From Bactrocera neohumeralis (taxonomy: Eukaryota > Arthropoda > Insecta > Diptera > Tephritidae), in the NCBI RefSeq assembly GCF_024586455.1, contig NC_065919.1:28558839-28622838 (forward strand): DNA of 64,000 bases. The letters are read 5' to 3'. The position numbers and the translations under genes are program-made. Of the stretch, positions 36,541 through 49,643 are shown piece by piece (the stretch's first letter is position 1; every line of letters begins with the position of its first letter). Under the pieces are notes generated by a model. The model saw only the letters and a list, made by a program, of their open reading frames with translations, was not told the origin of the DNA and ran no database searches.

Positions 36541-37558
36541 CATTTTTATACTCTCGCAACAAAGTTGCTAAGGAGAGTATTATAGTTTTGTTCACATAAT
36601 GGTTGTTTGTAAGTCCTAAAACTAAAAGAGTCAGATATAGGGTTATATGTATATACCAAAGTGATCAGGGTGACGAGTAGAGTCGAAATCCGGATGTCTG
36701 TCTGACCGTCCGTCTGTCCGTCCGTCCGTCTCCGTCCGTGCAAGCTGTAACTTGAGTAAAAATTGAGATATCATGATGAAACTTGGTACACGTATTCCTT
36801 GGCTCCATAAGAAGGTTAAGTTCGAAGATGGGCAAAATCGGCCCCTGCCACATCCACAAAATGTCGAAAAACGAAATCCTATAAAGTGTCATAACTAAGC
36901 CATAAATAAAGGTATTAAAGTGAAATTAGGCACAAACAATCGCATTAGGGAGGGGCATATTTGGACTACAAAGTTTTTTGTACATATGTATCTCGGAAAC
37001 TACTATAGCTATGTCAACCAAACTCTATAGAGTCGTTTCCTTCAGCCATTTCCATATACAGTTCAAAAATGGAAGAAATCGGATAATAACCACGCCCACC
37101 TCCAATACAAAGGTTATGTTGAAAATCACTAAAAGTGCGTTAACCGACTAACAAAAAACGTCAGAAACACTATATTTTACGGAAGAAATGGCAGAAGGAA
37201 GCTGCACCCAGGCTTTTTATGCACCAAAAACCATATCTCAGGAACTACTCGACCGATTTCAATGAAATCCGGTATATAATATTTTCTTTACACCCTGATG
37301 ACGTGTACGAAATATGCGTGAAATCGGTTCACAACCACGCCTTCTTCCAATATAACGCTATTTTGAATTCCATCTGATGCCTTCTCTGTATAATATATAT
37401 GTACATTAGGAACCAATGATGATAGCGGAATAAAACTTTACACAAATACGGTATTTGAAAAATATGTAAATGACGGATAATGAAATCTCGATTATCACTT
37501 TATCATGCGAGAGTATAAAATGTTCGGTGACACCCGAACTTAGCCCTTCCTTACTTGT
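36541..37558. repeat. Interspersed repeat, copy 2 of the CTCTCGCAACAA family
   Basis: Starts TTTTTATACTCTCGCAACAA and ends CCTTCCTTACTTGT, the same order of blocks as 5296-6503. Its last 0.75 kb is the inverse of 35432-36051. The right end, unlike copy 1, includes the extra ATCATGCGAGAGTATAAAA block that makes a long terminal inverted repeat with 35432. Confidence 0.75.
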
Positions 37559-39653
37559 TTTCAAAAATATTTTTAATTAAATGCTTCGAAACAAAAACTA
37601 ACTTATCGCTTTATTTGATGACCCTAATAAATCTTTAAGCTATAAATAATATTTCAAGTGTATAAAATACTTTATTTTCAATTCAAAAATATTTCTTATC
37701 AAATACAACAGGATTACGTTTATCAATTTTAATTTAATTACTATTTATTAATTAAAGGGAACAATCTTATCATTTTTTTCTGATTATAACTATACTTACA
37801 TATACATATGTATGTGTATATGTACATATGTGTGAAGCACAAATGCCACAAGTGAAATCAAACTACTTTACATATAGTTCAACCACAAGTCCAACTAGTC
37901 CGACTACCTCCTTTCAGGCATACTTTTGATATTTTAATGCCCTGAGAGTTGCCAAATGCCAGTTAAATATTAGTTTCGTCACAGAGGTGATTTGAAGCTA
38001 ATCTATTCGAAATGTCCCTGAGTGACTCTGATTTAACTCATCTGTTTGTGAGTAAGGAAATCTATTACATTATCACAGCTGATTTAGACTCCACAAAGAG
38101 AAAAAATGGTATACAAATTTCCTGTCGGTACTGCATTCATATATTTATATATAATTTGTATATAACATATACATAAGTATAAAAATGTGCTTATTACTTT
38201 GCACAAAATTAAAGTGCTTAATGTCACAAAACGGCACCATTAAACGACAAACGGCAATTTAGATTTGCAAACGCCTGATTGCGGACATGATGGCACGAAG
38301 CATTCTCGCCCGCTAATTTGTTGTTGTTATTCTTTCTATCTCCTAATTTGAAATATTATACTTTTACGAGCTGTGTATGTACGTGATTGAGTGCAATGGG
38401 CCAGACTCTATCGGTGGCAAAGGAATAAATGGCAACACTTTCGCGTATTTCGTTTTTGTTTTAATTAATTTCGCCAAAATTGTGTTGGTTTGTAAACAAA
38501 GCAGGCATTTATGCAAATTTCAGCAAACAGTAAATTTTCAAGCAAAATTATAAATGTTTTTCCAACATTGAATCATATGCACTAAGGCAGCCCATATTCG
38601 GACGTCCCTTGTAGGCAGTTACTTTTTCTTTTAGACATAAGTACATACATATATTGAGACTCAATTTAATTATTTGTACATTTTAAAGATGAATGCACTA
38701 ATCAATCTTACCTTTGGTGGTTTATCCTAGCTTAAGAAAAAAGGGAAGCTGCACAGTTCAAAAATAACTCGCAGACAAAGAGATAAGTGTCAAAAAACGG
38801 AAACTAAAAATATAATTCTAAATAAATTAACAAAATACTTTACAAATAATAAGTTTTAGTTGAAATAATTATACTTTTCCGTATTTTTTCATTTCGATAG
38901 CTGACAATTTGCGCCTCATTTTTCACACTTGTCTAATAGAAAAGCTACTTATAACTGCTAACAAGGAGGCAATCTAAGTTAGGTCAGGTTCGATGCTGAT
39001 CCAGGGATCGCACTTGGACTACTATATGCAGACGTTAAAAATATAACTGGTGTAGTCGATTCTATTAGTTCGCTAAACAAATTTGCTTAAGCGTTTAGTT
39101 TCTATTCCCAAGCGCTTGGTGAGATATCTGAATGTATGAGCTGCCAAGGTTCTAAGCCTTGATCTCACAAATGCGCGGCAAACAAGTAGTATACCATAAA
39201 ATTTCTGCAGCTGATATCCGATAAGATTTTTTAAACAGCTTTGATCTCTAGGCTAACTATCAGAGAACCTAACTAACGGTCTCATTTCAATAAAAAAAAA
39301 TTACTATAAGTCAATCAAGAAACAGAAAATCTTTACTCTTCTTAAAAATATGTATTTCACATGACGAGTTCGAATTTACAATCAAATTTTTAATATCTTA
39401 TGATCTCAAAAGCCGATCTGAACAAATTATATAACAGAACAATTAGGGAAGGACTAAGTTCTGCCTGGATTAAAGCCGAAAAAATACCTCCAGGCACATA
39501 AGGCCCGTTTTCACTTGATTTTATCCATTTTAGTCATGATTGTTATTAGAAAAACACATGCTGTCTCAATTTTATGAAGTATAAAGTTAACCGGATGTGC
39601 AAAAATCTTTTTATTAGGTCTATGGGGGCCAAGGGAATTATTGATCCGATTCA
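37559..39653. other. Gene-poor interval
   Basis: AT-rich DNA with (TACATA)n-type stretches near 37795-37830. The somewhat GC-richer patch at 38270-38470 has no conserved reading frame. Nothing was recognised. Confidence 0.5.
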
Positions 39654-40079
39654 ACCCATTCATGACATAAAGGCGTTCTATTTTTAGAAAAGAGTACTCC
39701 TTCGAATTTATATAATATATCTCACAGATTGACCGATATTTTTGATAAAAAGTTTGCAATTGGAACTTTGATCTTACAAATAATACAACCAATGAAGAAA
39801 TTAATTCTTATATTGTTTATTTTCATATCTAAAAAAATACATAAACATTTTTGTGTATAATATTATTTATAAATATTGCTTGTTTATCGCAGTCTAACAA
39901 AGATAAAAGTTGCAATTAATTAATTTTAATGTTTTGGGTATCTGAGTGCCCACTTAAGAGAAACGTTATGTGTGCTCTAGTACCTTATTGTGTTTTTTGA
40001 CTACTTGTATGTACATACATACATATACATATACTGTCAAAACTATACATACATGTATAGCTACAAGTATTATCGGGGG

Positions 40080-40420
40080 AAGCAAAGTAACAACCCAAGG
40101 TTGCCTTTTATATTTTGTAATTAGAGAACAAAAACAAATTTTATTCATCGAAAATCGATTTATTGTTTTTTTTTTTTAATATTTTCCATTAGAACCAATT
40201 TACTTTTGCATACTTTTGAACCAATTCTCGAGGCACTTTTACCACTCTGGTTAAGGTTGTCAGTTTGGAACGCATCAACCGTCTCTTTGGGTGTCGAAAA
40301 ACGTTAACCTCCTAGTTTATCTTTTACCTGTGGGAATAAAAAGAAGTCATACGGTGCCAAGTCAGGACTATACTCATCAAATAGATGATTTGAGTGCTCA
40401 AAAATGCAGTTGATTCAGTC
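40080..40420 (-). pseudogene. Mariner C-terminal relic (unit 1)
   Basis: The minus strand reads FDEYSPDLAPYDFFLFPQVK across about 40340-40400, the block with the third catalytic Asp of mariner transposases, then KLGG and RFSTPKETVDAF, then decays. Only the last third of a transposase is present. The same relic is at about 45365-45700 in unit 2. Confidence 0.75.
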
Positions 40421-41999
40421 GATGTGTGTTTTCGATTTCTCATAATAAATTGAAATATACCGAGTTATTCTTATAGCAGTCGGAAAAATATATAACTAAT
40501 ATTATTCGAAATATTCAACTTATGTTTAGACATATTTCTTCTATTCTTAAGTACCTCAAGTTTTCTTGTAACCTCAACAAACTATTAAAAATGTTTAAAA
40601 TGATTATCATCCACTCTATTTTTGAGAAACGGAGGTGAGAGGAAGTAATTGGAAAGATTTTCACCAACTTACTGTCAAAATATGTATATATAAATACTCT
40701 CCGACATATCTTTTATAAATTTGTAAGTAAAGTGTAATTTTTTTTAACATTGTTTACATTAGACATTTTGAAAAATGCGAAAAACTCTCTTGATTAGTTT
40801 CCTTTTTGAACATTTGTATTGTATGTTAATCCACGTAGGCCCTTTACATAGCATACCGACTCCTCAGAATCGGTGCTTGCTTTTGAAGTTTTCGAAATGT
40901 TTCTTTAAATTTCATAACCAAACACAGAATGTTTCTTAGAAATTCCTACACTTGCCCAAAGTTGTTTTTTAGAGACACTGTTAAACCTCAACTAAATGAA
41001 ATCTATAAATCAAGGCTGTAAAAGTCAAGTATCTGCATAAAAATCGCTCTTACTTTCCAAGTAACGGTAGTTTTCAAAGAAGTTCAACAAGCAAATCTGT
41101 TCATTCCCTTTGAAAGTTTAAACTCATGCAAGCTTGTCACGCACACTTTTGTGAGTCATTGTACTTACGCTTGTGTTAGGCATTTAAATCGTGCTAATTG
41201 AGCTAAGAATCAAAATATGAAAATTCTGAAAGCAAAACATATGAGTATTTCTCAAATGTGTTTATTTAACAAATTCCTTTGTGATGGTGCAGAACGATAA
41301 GAAAAATAGAGGCGAAGCTGAATATTTACACTTCATTTACGTATTGGAGGAAACTCAAATAACAAATCAACTGTGGTTTTGAACAACAAAACAAAGATTG
41401 CATTCATCTGAAATTCTCTTGGAATAATGGGAGGGTGCACAGTGTGTACATACATACATATATGTACATGTATGTGTGTGCTCTCATTGACTTAGATGTG
41501 CAGTTCGATGATTATTATTTCATTTATACATACATATTTATTTGTTAACATTACGATGATTACACGTGTGTGCTTATACATATGTATATATGTACATACA
41601 TACATACATGTATCTGTACACTATGTAACACATAAACAATATTTTGCATTATTAGCCAAGTAAAATAATCAGATATGTATGTATGTATGAATATAGCACT
41701 TTAAAAGTCACATTCAAAGTGATCAACTTTAATATAGAAATCACTTAGCACTGCGTTGCTTTATTTACTGTTTACCCTACGTTGTTTACTTTATGGGGGT
41801 ACAAGGTGAATTAGTGGCTCTTCCGCTCTGCTAATAGTTTAACGACTGAGTAAATACTATTAGAAAGGCAAAAAAAAATTTGAGTTTTATGGAGACACAT
41901 ACATAAACACATGTATATAGAACATACATTAGTATAACTTAATAAGTAGCAGCAAATTAAAATTAGCTTAGAAATTTTAATAACATGTTTTAATCAATA

Positions 42000-42850
42000 C
42001 ATAAATGACGATAAACATTTCATTAATATTGATATGTTACATCACTTATACATCTCTATGTATAAGTTTCAATATTTTAACAAGTAAGTTTGGATAAAAT
42101 ATTGAATATAAAATATTATAACATATTTTATCGATTAATATCGATAAACATATCATTAATATCGATATTTTACCTCACTCACTCAACTCTATTTATGTTA
42201 ATATTTTTTTTTTTTTTTTTTTTTTACCGATCCAAACGGGGTTAGATCGCCGAAAGAACAGCCCTTGGTCGGATGAAATCCGAGTCAATTCCGGTGCGTA
42301 GAACCGGCGTGTCGTTTTATCGATAACATTACATTAATATCGATATGTTACGTCACTTACGGGTCTAAATATTTCATGAACTTAGCTTGGTTAAAAAATA
42401 TATTTTATCGATAAAAATTATAAACCAATATTTCGATAATTTTCACTTAACCTGATGTAACAAATATTAAAATCCTATTTTAAGCGAAAAATAATTCCCA
42501 TAATATCAATAATATAAATCCGATCCGAATTACCGACAAGCTGTATCACTTACTCGTCTCTTGTTAAACTAAGCTCATATCATATCAAACCGATAAAGCA
42601 TAATATTCACAAATATCAATGAAAATTACTTCGAGACTTATTAGCACTTGCTCATTTCTATGTAATTAATTAATATTTTAAATTTGGACAAAAAATAATA
42701 TTTTATCGATATACACATATTATAACAGTCAAAAATATCGATATAATTAATATCGGTAAGTACGTCAACTTGCTCATATCTAGATAAAAAATGTAATATT
42801 TTATCAATTGAGTGGATACAAAAATTTATTCATTTAAATGTGTATCCAAA
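42000..42850. repeat. Degenerate TATCGATA-rich satellite (unit 1, left part)
   Basis: A loose tandem of about 90-190 bp monomers, each with TTTTATCGATA, ATTAATATCGATAT and a TTACNTCACTTAC box, at about 42010, 42130, 42318, 42406 and 42705. It resumes at about 44580 after the Tc1-like element, which evidently inserted into it. The counterpart in unit 2 is 47275-48059 and about 49790-49860. Confidence 0.7.
42204..42308 (-). mobile_element. Tiny retroposon: 83-nt LINE leader plus A tract
   Basis: On the minus strand it begins GCCGGTTCTACGCACCGG at 42308, runs 83 nt to GGATCGGT at 42226 and continues directly as about 22 A (T run 42204-42225). The 83 nt are identical, base for base, to 63083-63165, the start of the LINE at the window end. 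It has no body and no 3' region of that LINE. In unit 2 the site is empty, and about 50-60 bp of target is missing here. Confidence 0.9.
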
Positions 42851-42852
42851 TA

Positions 42853-44432
42853 CACATATGGTCAAAATAATAAGTACATTCCTTTAGGCTGCAGTCATGA
42901 CTGAATTTTGAATGTTTGGTGAAGTACACGAATACTACTATGGGTTGATTTTATTAAATTCGATATGGTAGTACTTTTTATATGAAAAGAAAATGCTGAA
43001 TCACTCTTTGTAGTTAGCGTGGCAATTGATTGTTGATGTTCGTTTTCTAAGTGGTCAAAATAATAAGTACACTGTTAATTATTTTCAGGTTTTCATCAAA
43101 TCGAGTGATTTATTTTAATGGTTTGCTCTTTAGGTTGTATAGCTCCAAGTTTAAGACTCATTAAAAACTAAAAAAAAATGTATATATGGATAGAAAAAAG
43201 CATTGCAGGGCGGAGGAAAAGGACATCGTCTTAATCCTTATAAAAGACGGCCAAAGTCTTAGGAATACCGCTAAAACATTAGGTCGTTCATTGTGTTTCG
43301 TGCGCAGAATGCCTTAAGGATGAAAAAGAATGTTGAAACTCGCGGTTGATCAAAAAAGACATAGGACAACCGTATCGTCACTCTTGGTAAAAAGGACCCA
43401 TTGGTATCTTTAAGGATAATATCAGCCGACATTGGTAGCATAATATCTTCCCGAATGACTCGACGAATACTAAATCGAGCTAATTTACCTACCCGGATAG
43501 CCAGAAGAATACCATTATTGCAAAAAAAAAATTACAGATAAGATTACAATTCACGAAAAATCATGCAAATTGGTCCGGCCCAAGTGGTTAGAAAAAGTGG
43601 GCGCAATATCTTGTGGAACGACGAAACAAGAAATTAATTTGTTCGGAAATGATGCCTGAGGGAATGTTCGTCGTCCGAAAGGCAAAGAATTGCATTCACA
43701 GTCTACAAAAAAGACCGTTAAACACGGTGGTGGCAACATAATGGTCTGGGGCTGCTTTTCGTGGTATGGTGTAGGACCAATACATCGTATTTCAGGCACC
43801 ATGAATAGGTTTCAATATAAAGATGTCTTGGAAAACACGATGCTGCCATACTGAGGAAAGTATGCCACTAATATGGAAATTTCAGCAGGATAATGATCCT
43901 AATCATACTTCGACGTTGGTAAAAGATTGGTTCCAGGACAATGGCATGAGTTCTCATATATGACTATGTCAATCTCCCGACTTGAATCAATTGAAAACCT
44001 TTGGGAGCTAAAGCAACAGATTGGGAAGCAATCGTTGCAAAATAAGGATCAAATCCGAGAATTTTGTTGAAAAAACCTGGTATGAGATTACAATTGATAC
44101 GTACCGCAAACTTATCTTCAGTATGCCAAAACGAATCTCAAAAGGAACTAAAAATAATGGCAGATATACTAGATACTGATGAAAGAAGTAAATAAAAGTC
44201 AAATAAAAGACAGAAAACTCAAACTAATACATTTTTTCATTCACATATACCCGATGTACTTATTATTTTGTCCAGCCATTTTTTTAGTCTTTTTTTTATT
44301 TCTAGAAATTTAAGTTTATAGTTCAACTATTATTACAAATATCTTTATTTTTATTATTTTAGTCATAAAAGAAAATTTATTAGTCATTGAATGCTACACG
44401 GACGTATGTACTTATTATTTTGACCATATGTG
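42853..44432 (+). pseudogene. Tc1-like transposon, inactive (unit 1), 1580 bp
   Basis: Ends are CACATATGGTCAAAATAATA inverted (42853 and inverse at 44432), with TA outside. A second, internal copy of the GGTCAAAATAATAAGTACA motif lies at about 43053 and, inverted, about 44255, i.e. an IR/DR arrangement. The plus strand carries transposase pieces: KAEEKDIV-like start near 43186, KTVKHGGGNIMVWGCFSWYG (43715-43775) and QQDNDPNHTS (43888). Stops after VRRMP and frameshifts, including in the WNDET block with the first catalytic Asp, inactivate it. Confidence 0.88.
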
Positions 44433-45364
44433 TATATACGGAAAAAAATCAAACTTTATTTACTAATCTACTTATATATAATTATAAAATTGTTCGAAAA
44501 AATGGTTATCAGCACTTTCTCATTTCTAGGCAAAAGAAATTTACGATATCAACTACGATATGTCTGAAAATTGTACTTAATCGTTATCTATCGATAACAT
44601 TAATAAATATCGATATCAGTATAAAGTGCGTTAACTTTATTATATCGAGATAAAAAAATTCAACATTTTATCAACTAAGCGTGGATGAAAAAGTAAAAGT
44701 TCTTTATAAAATTTTAACTAAATATTTAAACTTATTATTAGATTATTCTAATTTTCTACTATCCTTAGAAACACGTTGCAAACTTTTGAATGCCAGCCGT
44801 AATTCTATATTCAGTATCTAATTTAATGCGACAGTTCGGTGTCATATTGGGCTCGAGCTTCACGCAAAGGAGATTGTATCGACCCAGAAATATACTTTTG
44901 CTGATTCTGTTTACTCGCACAGTGTCAATGGCCCAGTCCGACCCATTCATGACATAAAGGCGTTCATTTTTAGAAAAGAGTACTCCTTCGAATTTATATA
45001 ATATATCTCACAGATTGACCGATATTTTTGATAAAAAGTTTGCAATTGGAACTTTGATGCTATGAATAATACAACCAAGGAAGAAATTAATTCTTATATT
45101 GTTTATTTTCATATCTAAAAAAATACATAAAAATTTTTGTGTATAATATTATTTATAAATATTGCTTGTTTATCGCAGTCTAACAAAGATAAAAGTTGCA
45201 ATTAATTAATTTTAATGTTTTGGGTATCTGAGTGCCCACTTAAGAGAAGCGTTATGTGTGCTCTAGTACCTTATTGTGTTTTTTTTTACTACTACATACA
45301 TATACTGCCAAAACTATACATACATGTATAGCTACAAGTATTATCGGGGGAAGCAAAGTAACAA

Positions 45365-45700
45365 CCCAAGGTTGCCTTTTATATTTTGTAATTAGAGAAC
45401 AAAAACAAATTTTATTCATCGAAAATCGATTTATTGTTTTTTTTTTAATATTTTCCATTAGAACCAATTTACTTTTGCATACTTTTGAACCAATTCTCGA
45501 GGCACTTTTACCACTCTGGTTAAGGTTGTCAGTTTGGAACGCATCAACCGTCTCTTTGGGTGTCGAAAAACGTTAACCTCATAGTTTATCTTTTACCTGT
45601 GGGAATAAAAAGAAGTCATACGGTGCCAAGTCAGGACTATACTCATCAAATAGATGATTTGAGTGCTCAAAAATGCAGTTGATTCAGTCGATGTGTGTTT
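45365..45700 (-). pseudogene. Mariner C-terminal relic (unit 2)
   Basis: Duplicate of the relic at 40080-40420, with the same lesions. It shows the same SPDLAPYDFFLF block on the minus strand. Confidence 0.75.
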
Positions 45701-47274
45701 TCGATTTCTCATAATAAATTGAAATATACCGAGTTATTCTTATAGCAGTCGGAAAAATATATAACTAATATTATTCGAAATATTCAACTTATGTTTAGAC
45801 ATATTTCTTCTATTCTTAAGTACCTCAAGTTTTCTTGTAACCTCAACAAACTATTAAAAATGTTTAAAATGATTATCATCCACTCTATTTTTGAGAAACG
45901 GAGGTGAGAGGAAGTAATTGGAAAGATTTTCACCAACTTACTGTCAAAATATGTATATATAAATACTCTCCGACATATCTTTTATAAATTTGTAAGTAAA
46001 GTGTAATTTTTTTTAACATTGTTTACATTAGACATTTTGAAAAATGCGAACAACTCTCTTGATTAGTTTCCTTTTTGAACATTTGTATTGTATGTTAATC
46101 CACGTAGGCCCTTTACATAGCATACCGACTCCTCAGAATCGGTGCTTGCTTTTGAAGTTTTCGAAATGTTTCTTTAAATTTCATAACCAAACACAGAATG
46201 TTTCTTAGAAATTCCTACACTTGCCCAAAGTTGTTTTTTAGAGACACTGTTAAACCTCAACTAAATGAAATCTATAAATCAAGGCTGTAAAAGTCAAGTA
46301 TCTGCATAAAAATCGCTCTTACTTTCCAAGTAACGGTAGTTTTCAAAGAAGTTCAACAAGCAAATCTGTTCATTCCCTTTGAAAGTTTAAACTCATGCAA
46401 GCTTGTCACGCACACTTTTGTGAGTCATTGTACTTACGCTTGTGTTAGGCATTTAAATCGTGCTAATTGAGCTAAGAATCAAAATATGAAAATTCTGAAA
46501 GCAAAACATATGAGTATTTCTCAAATGTGTTTATTTAACAAATTCCTTTGTGATGGTGCAGAACGATAAGAAAAATAGAGGCGAAGCTGAATATTTACAC
46601 TTCATTTACGTATTGGAGGAAACTCAAATAACAAATCAACTGTGGTTTTGAACAACAAAACAAAGATTGCATTCATCTGAAATTCTCTTGGAATAATGGG
46701 AGGGTGCACAGTGTGTACATACATACATATATGTACATGTATGTGTGTGCTCTCATTGACTTAGATGTGCAGTTCGATGATTATTATTTCATTTATACAT
46801 ACATATTTATTTGTTAACATTACGATGATTACACGTGTGTGCTTATACATATGTATATATGTACATACATACATACATGTATCTGTACACTATGTAACAC
46901 ATAAACAATATTTTGCAGTATTAGCCAAGTAAAATAATCAGATATGTATGTATGTATGAATACATCACTTTAAAAGTCACATTCAAAGTGATCAACTTTA
47001 ATATAGAAATCGCTTAGCACTGCGTTGCTTTATTTACTGTTTACCCTACGTTGTTTACTTTATGGGGGTACAAGGTGAATTAGTGGCTCTTCCGCTCTGC
47101 TAATAGTTTAACGACTGAGTAAATACTATTAGAAAGGCAAAAACAAATTTGAGTTTTATGGAGACACATACATAAACATATGTATATAGAATATACATTA
47201 GTATAACTTAATAAGTAGCAGCAAATTAAAATTAGCTTAGAAATTTTAATAACATGTTTTAATCAATACATAAA

Positions 47275-48059
47275 TGACGATAAACATTTCATTAATATTG
47301 ATATGTTACATCACTTATACATCTCTATGTATAAGTTTCAATATTTTAACAAGTAAGTTTGGATAAAATATTGAATATAAAATATTATAACATATTTTAT
47401 CGATTAATACCGATAAACATATCATTAATATCGATATTTTACCTCACTCACTCAACTCTATTTATGTTAAAACTGTTAATATTTGATCAACTACGCTTGT
47501 AATAAGTTTTATAAAAACATATTTTATCGATAACATTACATTAATATCGATATGTTACGTCACTTACGGGTCTAAATATTTCATGAACTTAGCTTGGTTA
47601 AAAAATATATTTTATCGATAAAAATTATAAACCAATATTTCGATAATTTTCACTTAACCTGATGTAACAAATATTAAAATCCTATTTTAAGCGAAAAATA
47701 ATTCCCATAATATCAATAATATAAATCCGATCCGAATTACCGACAAGCTGTATCACTTACTCGTCTCTTGTTAAACTAAGCTCATATCATATCAAACCGA
47801 TAAAGCATAATATTCACAAATATCAATGAAAATTACTTCGAGACTTATTAGCACTTGCTCATTTCTATGTAATTAATTAATATTTTAAATTTGGACAAAA
47901 AATAATATTTTATCGATATACACATATTATAACAGTCAAAAATATCGATATAATTAATATCGGTAAGTACGTCAACTTGCTCATATCTAGATAAAAAATG
48001 TAATATTTTATCAATTGAGTGGATACAAAAATTTATTCATTTAAATGTGTATCCAAATA
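47275..48059. repeat. Degenerate TATCGATA-rich satellite (unit 2)
   Basis: Duplicate of the unit 1 array and more complete, since it keeps the monomer part lost at 42204-42310. It continues after the Tc1-like element at about 49790. Confidence 0.7.
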
Positions 48060-49643
48060 CACATATGGTCAAAATAATAAGTACATTCCTTTAGGCTGCA
48101 GTCATGACTGAATTTTGAATGTTTGGTGAAGTACACGAATACTACTATGGGTTGATTTTATTAAATTCGATATGGTAGTACTTTTTATATTTAAAAGAAA
48201 ATGCTGAATCCACTCTTTGTAGTTAGCGTGGCAATTGATTGTTGATGTTCGTTTTCTAAGTGGTCAAAATAATAAGTACACTGTTAATTATTTTCAGGTT
48301 TTCATCAAATCGAGTGATTTATTTTAATGGTTTGCTCTTTAGGTTGTATAGCTCCAAGTTTAAGACTCATTAAAAACTAAAAAAATGTATATATGGATAG
48401 AAAAAAGCATTGCAGGGCGGAGGAAAAGGACATCGTCTTAATCCTTATAAAAGACGGCCAAAGTCTTAGGAATACCGCTAAATCATTAGGTCGTTCATTG
48501 TGTTTCGTGCGCAGAATGCCTTAAGGATGAAAAAGAATGTTGAAACTCGCGGTTGATCAAAAAAGACATAGGACAACCGTATCGTCACTCTTGGTAAAAA
48601 GGACCCATTGGTATCTTTAAGGATAATATCAGCCGACATTGGTAGCATAATATCTTCCCGAATGACTCGACGAATACTAAATCGAGCTAATTTACCTACC
48701 CGGATAGCCAGAAGAATACCATTATTGCAAAAAAAAATTACAGATAAGATTACAATTCGCGAAAAATCATGCGAATTGGTCCGGCCCAAGTGGTTAGAAA
48801 AAGTGGGCGCAACATCTTGTGGAACGACGAAACAAGAAATTAATTTGTTCGGAAATGATGCCTGAGGGAATGTTCGTCGTCCGAAAGGCAAAGAATTGCA
48901 TTCACAGTCTACAAAAAAGACCGTTAAACACGGTGGTGGCAACATAATGGTCTGGGGCTGCTTTTCGTGGTATGGTGTAGGACCAATACATCGTATTTCA
49001 GGCACCATGAATAGGTTTCAATATAAAGATGTCTTGGAAAACACGATGCTGCCATACTGAGGAAAGTACGCCACTAATATGGAAATTTCAGCAGGATAAT
49101 GATCCTAATCATACTTCGACGTTGGTAAAAGATTGGTTCCAGGACAATGGTGTGAGTTCTCTTATATGACTATGTCAATCTCCCGACTTGAATCCAATTG
49201 AAAACCTTTTGGGGGAGCTAAAGCAACAGATTGGGAAGCAATCGTTGCAAAATAAGGATCAAATCCGAGAATTTTGTTGAAAAAACCTGGTATGAGATTA
49301 CAATTGATACGTACCGCAAACTTATCTTCAGTATGCCAAAACGAATCTCAAAAGGAACTAAAAATAATGGCAGATATACTAGATACTGATGAAAGAAGTA
49401 AATAAAAGTCAAATAAAAGACAGAAAACTCAAACTAATACATTTTTTCATTCACATATACCCGATGTACTTATTATTTTGTCCAGCCATTTTTTTAGTCT
49501 TTTTTTTATTTGCTAGAAATTTAAGTTTATAGTTCAACTATTATTACAAATATCTTTATTTTTATTATTTTAGTCATAAAAGAAAATTTATTAGTCATTG
49601 AATGCTACACGGACGTATGTACTTATTATTTTGACCATATGTG
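48060..49643 (+). pseudogene. Tc1-like transposon, inactive (unit 2), 1584 bp
   Basis: Duplicate of 42853-44432 through the tandem duplication, sharing its stops. It keeps a few bases lost in unit 1 (for example near 49190-49215, the NPIENLLGELK region). Terminal and subterminal repeats are as in unit 1. Confidence 0.88.

Larger units (their letters stand above)
39654..44940. repeat. Tandem duplication unit 1 (5287 bp)
   Basis: Almost identical over its whole length to 44941-50142. It starts ACCCATTCATGACATAAAGG and runs to CAATGGCCCAGTCCG, where unit 2 begins directly. It contains a mariner C-terminal scrap (about 40080-40420), a degenerate TATCGATA satellite, a Tc1-like element (42853-44432), and, in this unit only, an 83-nt retroposon with A tail at 42204-42308. 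Confidence 0.95.

Noticed and set aside
35432..37558. A single autonomous long-TIR transposon
   Set aside because: The left arm is flanked by its own 123-bp direct repeats, and unrelated DNA (36175-36540) separates it from the right copy, so two separate partial copies in opposite orientation fit better.
43551..49008. Minus-strand frames over the Tc1-like copies (83 and 176 codons)
   Set aside because: They are antisense to the transposase, which has its motifs (GGGNIMVWG, DNDPNHTS) on the plus strand.
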